A stretch of 17,025 bases of DNA from positions 1 to 17,025 of the forward strand of contig CAZGWJ010000060.1 in NCBI GenBank assembly GCA_964529445.1, in the 5' to 3' direction. Made by a program: the position numbers and the translations under genes. How positions within the stretch are numbered: position 1 is the stretch's first letter; each line of letters begins with the position of its first letter. Shown here one piece after another: positions 12,936 to 17,025 of this stretch. The notes under the pieces are model-generated. The model made no database searches and was not told the origin of the DNA. It worked only from the letters and a program-made list of their open reading frames with translations. This DNA is from CAZGWJ01 sp964529445 (GTDB lineage: Bacteria; Oederibacteriota; Muellerivitia; Muellerivitales; Muellerivitaceae).

Positions 12936-13540
12936 ACCGTATCGTGATCGCCGGGATGTTGTTCTTGTTGTCCGGTTGCGTCTCCATCCACGAGGGGGTG
13001 GCGGTCGAAAGACCCTTGGAGATGAACGTCCAGCAGGACGTCACCAAGCGGTGCCCCCTCTCCCCCTATCCTCACCGTCTCCTGCGCCTTCGCGGGAGTT
13101 CGGGCGCGAAGGTCGTGGTGGAGGGCGGCCGCACGGTGAACACGCAGGAGGATTTCGACCGCCTCTGGGTGGAGTTGACCCTCGAGCCGGGCCAGACCTT
13201 CACCCAGGCGTCCGACGGATCGAACAAACCGCAGATCGACTGGACCTCCCAGTTGGTCTCCTTCTATCCCTTCAAGAACGAGAACGCCTGCCAGCGGCTC
13301 GTTCCGGCCCTGACGCCCATGCAGACCGATTGCCTCCGGATCACGTTCCGTTTCTCCCATTTCTGGTTCAAAAAGGACTGCGAGACGAGGACCGAATACC
13401 CGGTATACGTCTTCATCTACCCGAAGACCAGTCTGCCCATGGAGACGCAGTGGACCGACGACCCGGACGGGGACGGCATCTCCAACGAGAGCGAGATCAC
13501 GGTGGGCACGGATCCGATGGACGCCAGTTCCAAACCCTGA
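12932..13540 (+). CDS. Lipoprotein with DxDxDG calcium-loop-like C-terminus
   Basis: 202 residues. It starts in the overlap ATGA with the GT-C gene (12932-12935), indicating translational coupling. MNRIVIAGMLFLLSGC is a type II signal peptide with lipobox L13-S14-G15-C16. The mature protein has several cysteines (CPLSPYPHR, ACQRLVP, TDCLRI, KDCETR) that could form disulfides, and a strand-rich middle. The tail DDPDGDGISNESEITVGTDP (about residues 176-195) matches the DxDxDGxxxxxE loop of thrombospondin type-3/EF-hand-like calcium-binding repeats. I know no name for the family. Anchoring at an outer or inner membrane beside a GT-C enzyme suggests a part in envelope glycan assembly; this is inference. 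Confidence 0.82.
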   Translation: MNRIVIAGMLFLLSGCVSIHEGVAVERPLEMNVQQDVTKRCPLSPYPHRLLRLRGSSGAKVVVEGGRTVNTQEDFDRLWVELTLEPGQTFTQASDGSNKPQIDWTSQLVSFYPFKNENACQRLVPALTPMQTDCLRITFRFSHFWFKKDCETRTEYPVYVFIYPKTSLPMETQWTDDPDGDGISNESEITVGTDPMDASSKP

Positions 13541-13544
13541 AGGG

Positions 13545-13588
13545 TTTGGAGTGTGAATGGTTTGAAAAGTGTGAAAGGTGTGAAGGGT
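13545..13588. repeat. GTGTGAA short-period repeat
   Basis: The motif GTGTGAA occurs at 13551, 13569 and 13578, with TTTGGA and GTTTGAA variants nearby, all within 44 bp. A perfect inverted repeat AAACCCT-GA-AGGGTTT (13532-13547) spans the lipoprotein stop codon at its left edge; it has no T-tract. Confidence 0.45.
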
Positions 13589-13644
13589 AAAGCAACGACG
13601 GGGAAGCGGGTGTCTGCCGCGAAGAGCGGCGATGGGGAACGCCG

Positions 13645-14094
13645 ATGACAATAACAAAGAGATGCTTGCTGGCCCTTGCCATGGCTGCCATGGCCGGTTC
13701 GGTGCAGGCTCGCAACGAGGCGGTCACCGTCCCGGTCGTCCTGGCCGACTATTACGGTTTCGCCTACACCCAGGCGTTCAAGGACAGGGCCTTTCCCTAT
13801 GCCTGGTCCACGGCGGGCGTGGACGCGCTGGGGTGGGGGATCGTGGCGATCCCGCGCCGCTACTCCGGGTTGTTCCTGGTCAACATGGCGGGCGTCGCCA
13901 AGACCGTCTACCCGGTCGTGCGGCTCTCGGACGGGGATTGTCCCCTCGAGGTGCGTCGGAGGGCCTGGGTCTCGGTGGGAACCCATACGGGAACCCTGTT
14001 GTTGCTCAAGTTCCTCGGAAAACCCGCCGTTGCCGTGCAGAGCTGGGCACCTCCGTTCGATGGAGAGGGTGTCCGTCTGGCGCTCAGGTTCTGA
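13645..14094 (+). CDS. Small exported protein of unknown function
   Basis: 149 residues from ATG 13645; a weak Shine-Dalgarno GGGGA lies at 13634-13638. A Sec signal peptide is clear: MTITKR, hydrophobic CLLALAMAAMAG, and a cleavage site after SVQA (residue 22). The mature part contains ADYYGFAYTQAFKDRAFPYA, a glycine-rich hydrophobic stretch (GVDALGWGIVAIPRRYSGLF), and a C-terminal section with VGTHTGTLLLLKFLGKP. Only one cysteine is in the mature protein. I recognise no family. The gap of about 100 bp from the lipoprotein gene makes operon membership uncertain. It precedes gnd by 25 bp. Confidence 0.68.
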   Translation: MTITKRCLLALAMAAMAGSVQARNEAVTVPVVLADYYGFAYTQAFKDRAFPYAWSTAGVDALGWGIVAIPRRYSGLFLVNMAGVAKTVYPVVRLSDGDCPLEVRRRAWVSVGTHTGTLLLLKFLGKPAVAVQSWAPPFDGEGVRLALRF

Positions 14095-14119
14095 TGCAAT
14101 CGCGAGAGGGGGGTGTTCG

Positions 14120-15016
14120 ATGCGATTAGGCATGATCGGTTTGGGGCGGATGGGCGGGAACATGGTGCGCCGGCTTCTCAGGGGCGGGCATTCGGTGGTC
14201 GCGTGGGATCCCGCCCGGGCCGCCGTGAAGTCGCTCGCGGCCGAGGGGGCCGAGAGCGCGTCCTCCCTGATGGACCTTGTGAAGCGGCTCCGAAAAACGC
14301 GGGTGGTCTGGATGATGGTGCCCGCTGGGAAACCCGTGGACGACACGATCGCGAAGGTGCTGCCCCGGCTCTCAAAGGGCGATCTTCTCGTGGACGGAGG
14401 CAATTCCCGCTACCGGGATTCCATGCGCCGCGGGGCCCAGGCCGCGAAGCGGGGCGTCGAATACGTGGATGCCGGCACCTCCGGCGGGGTTTGGGGCCTC
14501 ACCGAGGGGTATTGCATGATGGTGGGCGGCTCGACGAGGGCTTTTTCCGTCCTGGAGCCGGCCTTGAGGACTCTGGCGCCGAAGAACGGCGTCCTGCATG
14601 CCGGGCCGGTGGGCAGCGGGCACTACGTCAAGATGGTCCACAACGGCATCGAATACGGCATGATGCAGGCCCTTGGGGAAGGCTTCGAACTGATGGAGGG
14701 GGCGCCCTTCCGGCTCGACCTTCCGCGTATCGCGGAGGCCTGGCGCCACGGATCGGTCGTGCGGTCCTGGCTCCTGGACCTCACCGCCTCGGCCTTGAGG
14801 CGCGATCCGCGCCTGAAGGGGCTTCGGCCCTACGTCGACGACAACGGCGAGGGGCGCTGGATGGTGCAGGAGGCCGTCGAGCGCGGCATCCCGCTCTCGG
14901 TGATCGCCCAGTCCCTTTTCGACCGTTTTCATTCCCGCCAGAAGGCGTCCTTCTCCTACCGGCTCCTGGCCGCCCTGCGCAACGAATTCGGCGGGCACCA
15001 ACTTCACCGCGAGTGA
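14120..15016 (+). CDS. gnd: 6-phosphogluconate dehydrogenase, decarboxylating (short GntZ/YqeC-type)
   Basis: 298 residues, the short form of the family (the classic form is about 470). It oxidatively decarboxylates 6-phosphogluconate to ribulose 5-phosphate. ATG 14120 follows GAGAGGGGGG and gives the canonical N-terminus MRLGMIGLGRMGGNM, the dinucleotide-binding glycine loop. Other hallmarks are LLVDGGNSRYRDS, DAGTSGGVWGLTEGYCMMVG and GSGHYVKMVHNGIEYGMMQA, with the catalytic lysine K171. Short enzymes of this type are often NAD-preferring; the residues after the second strand (AWDPAR) carry an aspartate, which fits NAD, but this is inference. It is followed by zwf and pgl, completing the oxidative pentose phosphate branch. 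Confidence 0.96.
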   Translation: MRLGMIGLGRMGGNMVRRLLRGGHSVVAWDPARAAVKSLAAEGAESASSLMDLVKRLRKTRVVWMMVPAGKPVDDTIAKVLPRLSKGDLLVDGGNSRYRDSMRRGAQAAKRGVEYVDAGTSGGVWGLTEGYCMMVGGSTRAFSVLEPALRTLAPKNGVLHAGPVGSGHYVKMVHNGIEYGMMQALGEGFELMEGAPFRLDLPRIAEAWRHGSVVRSWLLDLTASALRRDPRLKGLRPYVDDNGEGRWMVQEAVERGIPLSVIAQSLFDRFHSRQKASFSYRLLAALRNEFGGHQLHRE

Positions 15017-15036
15017 GCGACAACATCGATCCATTC

Positions 15037-15104
15037 GCCGCAGATGGAGGGGATGAACACAGATGAGGTCCTCATTTTCTAACTTCTATCTTCTATTTTC
15101 TATT
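15037..15104. repeat. Two short-period repeats upstream of zwf
   Basis: 15037-15068 holds GCAGATG, GGGATGA and CAGATGA units (cf. the common intergenic CGCAGATGAACACAGATGA type). 15077-15104 holds four consecutive 7-bp units: TTCTAAC, TTCTATC, TTCTATT and TTCTATT. The pyrimidine tract lies 39 bp before the zwf start and would be in its leader or promoter. Confidence 0.65.
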
Positions 15105-15142
15105 TGCGCCGAACCTCATTCGACAAACAGAAGGTCTTGTCC

Positions 15143-16669
15143 ATGAGCGACGCGAAATTGGGGATCGATGCAGCCGATTTGTTCGCCCGCCGCGAGCCGC
15201 CGCCCTGCACGGTGGTCATCTTCGGGGCGTCGGGCGACCTCACGCGCCGCAAGCTGGTTCCTGCGCTTTTCGACCTCTTCCAGGCGCATCTATTGCCGAA
15301 GCGGTTCCTCCTGGTCGGGGTCTCCCGGACCGCGATGAGCGACGAGGTGTTCCGCGCATCCCTTTTCGAGGCCGTCCGTCCCAAGGTGCCCGATTGCTCG
15401 GGGTGCGCCTGGGACGATTTCGCAAGAAACGTCTTCTACGTCCAGGCCTCCTACGAGGACTCCGGCGATTTCCGGCGCCTGAAGACCCGGCTTGAGGGGT
15501 TGGAGGCCTCGGCGGGACTGTCCGGCGACCGTATCTTCTACCTGTCCATCCCCCCCGGCATGTTCGACCCGGTCGTGACGAACCTCGGCGCCTCGGGCCT
15601 GTCGCGGGAGGAGAAGGGGTTCTCCCGCGTGGTCATCGAGAAACCCTTCGGCCGGGACCTCGCCTCCGCCCGCGTCCTGAACCGGAAGGTACGGGACATC
15701 TTCGAGGAACGGCAGGTCTACCGCATCGACCATTACCTGGGCAAGGAGACCGTGCAGAACATCCTCGTCCTGCGGTTCGCCAACGCCATCTTCGAGCCGG
15801 TCTGGAACCGCCGCTACGTGGACCACGTCCAGATCACGGCGGCCGAATCCGACGGCGTGGGCCACCGGTCCGGCTTCTACGAGACGGCGGGCGTCCTGCG
15901 GGACATGTTCCAGAACCATCTCCTCCAATTGATGTGCCATGTCGCCATGGAGCCGCCCGTCTCCTTCGAGGCGGACGCCATCCGGGACGAGAAGCTCAAG
16001 ATCCTGAAGGCCATCCGGCCTTTCAGCAATATCGATGCCGAGCACAACGCCGTGCGGGGCCAGTACGGCCCCGGGCGGTCGGGCGGGCTCGAGGTGCCGG
16101 GATACCGCCAGGAAAAGGGAGTGGCGCCCGACTCGAACGTGCCCACCTACGGCGCCTTGAGGGTCTACCTGGACAACTGGCGCTGGGACGGCGTGCCGTT
16201 CTTCCTGCGCTCGGGGAAGCGACTGCCGAAGCGGGCCACCGAGGTGGCCATCCAGTTCAAGCGGCCGCCCATGCTCCTCTTCAAGGACCGGCCTCTTCCC
16301 GCCCCCAACGTCCTGGCCCTGCGCATCCAGCCCGACGAGGGCATCTCCCTGCGATTCGAGGCCAAGAAGCCGGGTCCAGGGCTGATCCTCGAACCCGTTC
16401 TCATGGACTTCGACTACGGGAAATCCTTCAAAGCCGCCATTTCCGAGGCCTATGAGCGACTGCTTCTTGATTGCATGCTGGGCGACGCCACCCTTTTCAT
16501 CCGGTCCGATGAGGTGGAGGCGGCCTGGGAGGCGCTGACGCCCGTGCTGGAACGATGGGACCGCGGGAAGATCACGGGGACCTTCCCGAACTACGAGGCG
16601 GGCACCTGGGGGCCGAAGGTGGCGGACGATCTGTTGGGGTCGCCGGACCGCAAATGGCGGGAACTCTAA
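15143..16669 (+). CDS. zwf: Glucose-6-phosphate 1-dehydrogenase
   Basis: 508 residues, the usual length. It oxidises glucose 6-phosphate to 6-phosphogluconolactone with NAD(P). ATG 15143 has AAGG eight bases upstream; an in-frame TTG at 15104 would add 13 residues read from the pyrimidine repeat. Motifs: nucleotide-binding GASGDLTRRKL (28-38), VIEKPFGRDL, and substrate-binding RIDHYLGKE with H197. Further blocks are GRTGFYET-like GHRSGFYETAG, RDMFQNHLLQ, and NVPTYGALRVYLDNWRWDGV followed by PFFLRSGKRL. The gene sits between gnd and pgl on the same strand, with gaps of 126 and 70 bp, each containing short-period repeats. Confidence 0.98.
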   Translation: MSDAKLGIDAADLFARREPPPCTVVIFGASGDLTRRKLVPALFDLFQAHLLPKRFLLVGVSRTAMSDEVFRASLFEAVRPKVPDCSGCAWDDFARNVFYVQASYEDSGDFRRLKTRLEGLEASAGLSGDRIFYLSIPPGMFDPVVTNLGASGLSREEKGFSRVVIEKPFGRDLASARVLNRKVRDIFEERQVYRIDHYLGKETVQNILVLRFANAIFEPVWNRRYVDHVQITAAESDGVGHRSGFYETAGVLRDMFQNHLLQLMCHVAMEPPVSFEADAIRDEKLKILKAIRPFSNIDAEHNAVRGQYGPGRSGGLEVPGYRQEKGVAPDSNVPTYGALRVYLDNWRWDGVPFFLRSGKRLPKRATEVAIQFKRPPMLLFKDRPLPAPNVLALRIQPDEGISLRFEAKKPGPGLILEPVLMDFDYGKSFKAAISEAYERLLLDCMLGDATLFIRSDEVEAAWEALTPVLERWDRGKITGTFPNYEAGTWGPKVADDLLGSPDRKWREL

Positions 16670-16698
16670 TAAGTACGACAAGACCAATTCACGTCCAA

Positions 16699-16721
16699 CG
16701 CGAAGCCGCGAAGTCGCGAAG
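16699..16721. repeat. CGCGAAG short-period repeat between zwf and pgl
   Basis: Three copies of CGCGAAG at 16699, 16707 and 16715 have an 8-bp period, followed by GAAGATCAGGGG, which merges into the pgl Shine-Dalgarno. This is the fifth locus in the window with a different short-period intergenic repeat. Confidence 0.65.
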
Positions 16722-16739
16722 GAAGATCAGGGGAATGGA

Positions 16740-17025
16740 ATGAAGAAGAGCAAGAAGCCCGCCCGCAAGGCGAAAAAGGGCGTCAGAAGGACCTCGAAGC
16801 TTGCCATGAAAAAACCGGCGGCGGGGTTCGCTCCCGAGATCCACGTTTCTCCCGACGCCAATACCCTCAACCACGACGTGGCGGATCTTTTCGTGAAGGC
16901 GGCAAAGGAAGCCGTCGCGAAGCGTGGGAGGTTCATGGTGGCCCTCTCGGGGGGGGACGGCCCGGTCGGGCTGTTCCGCCTTTTGGCCACGGAGCCCTAT
17001 CTTTCGGAGGTGCCGTGGGACGGGA
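16740..17025 (+). CDS. pgl: 6-phosphogluconolactonase, N-terminal part (runs off window)
   Basis: The visible 95 codons start at ATG 16740 with AGGGGA just upstream. After about 28 residues the sequence fits the SugarP isomerase/6-phosphogluconolactonase family: PEIHVSPDANTLNHDVADLF, then the phosphate-binding loop region RFMVALSGGDGPVGLFRLLA (cf. ALSGGSTPxxLYxxLA), then PWDG. The usual SGGSTP is SGGDGP here, a substitution in the phosphate loop. The first 28 residues are strongly basic (MKKSKKPARKAKKGVRRTSK), which is unusual for the family. An internal ATG at 16806 would drop most of that, but it has a poorer Shine-Dalgarno. It hydrolyses 6-phosphogluconolactone between Zwf and Gnd, matching the gene order. 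Confidence 0.9.
   Translation, partial: MKKSKKPARKAKKGVRRTSKLAMKKPAAGFAPEIHVSPDANTLNHDVADLFVKAAKEAVAKRGRFMVALSGGDGPVGLFRLLATEPYLSEVPWDG

Noticed and set aside
13532..13547. Perfect inverted repeat as a terminator after the lipoprotein gene
   Set aside because: The loop is only two bases as drawn, the stem is AT-tipped, it spans the stop codon, and no T-tract follows.
15290..16687. 465-codon minus-strand open frame
   Set aside because: It is entirely antisense to zwf, whose catalytic motifs are intact on the plus strand.

Overview
The window is GC-rich bacterial chromosome, probably from an uncultured Gram-negative-type bacterium: there is a lipobox protein, several exported proteins and a polytopic GT-C enzyme. 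Phylum cannot be fixed from the sequence. A two-subunit glycine decarboxylase tail, GxxExxY and many low-complexity intergenic repeats are common in poorly cultured lineages such as Elusimicrobiota or Omnitrophota, but that is a weak inference.

Layout. Bases 1-139 hold the C-terminal tail of glycine dehydrogenase subunit 2 (gcvPB). They are followed by a GxxExxY-family gene (271-678), lipoyl synthase (lipA, 932-1774), a small protein resembling a degenerate Y1/REP-associated transposase (1941-2297), and an exported Met/Gly-rich protein (2351-2878) that ends at a strong bidirectional terminator. A convergent unknown gene lies at 2989-3588. Full-length cobalamin-dependent methionine synthase (metH) occupies 3820-7251. 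Next come a 380-bp array of hairpin repeats, a small zinc-ribbon protein (7634-7831), a convergent SAM methyltransferase (7844-8545) and a 66-residue unknown protein (8853-9053). A tight three-gene operon (9251-13540) encodes a polytopic membrane protein fused to a PEP-synthase-like ATP-grasp region, a GT-C glycosyltransferase and a lipoprotein with a calcium-loop-like tail. After a small exported protein (13645-14094) comes the oxidative pentose phosphate set: gnd (14120-15016), zwf (15143-16669) and the start of pgl (16740 to the window end).

The most notable content is an intergenic repeat family with nine copies, all between 198 and 7622. Each copy reads CTGGTG, 6-bp hairpin, TGGTG, 6-bp hairpin, TGGTGGTGAA. 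Stem sequences change between copies with pairing kept, and 17 of 18 loops on one strand are GNA or GNNA, the loop classes known for very stable DNA mini-hairpins. Copies occur singly, as inverted pairs around a conserved 37-nt spacer, and as tandem arrays of about 102 bp. One copy abuts the gene for the degenerate Y1-transposase-like protein. This invites a REP/RAYT-type interpretation, but that protein lacks the HUH histidines, so an active partner would have to be elsewhere in the genome.

Functional links: GcvPB and LipA both serve the lipoate-dependent glycine cleavage system, which feeds one-carbon units to the folate pool used by MetH. gnd, zwf and pgl together give NADPH and pentoses. 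The 9251-13540 operon probably works in envelope glycan or lipid modification.
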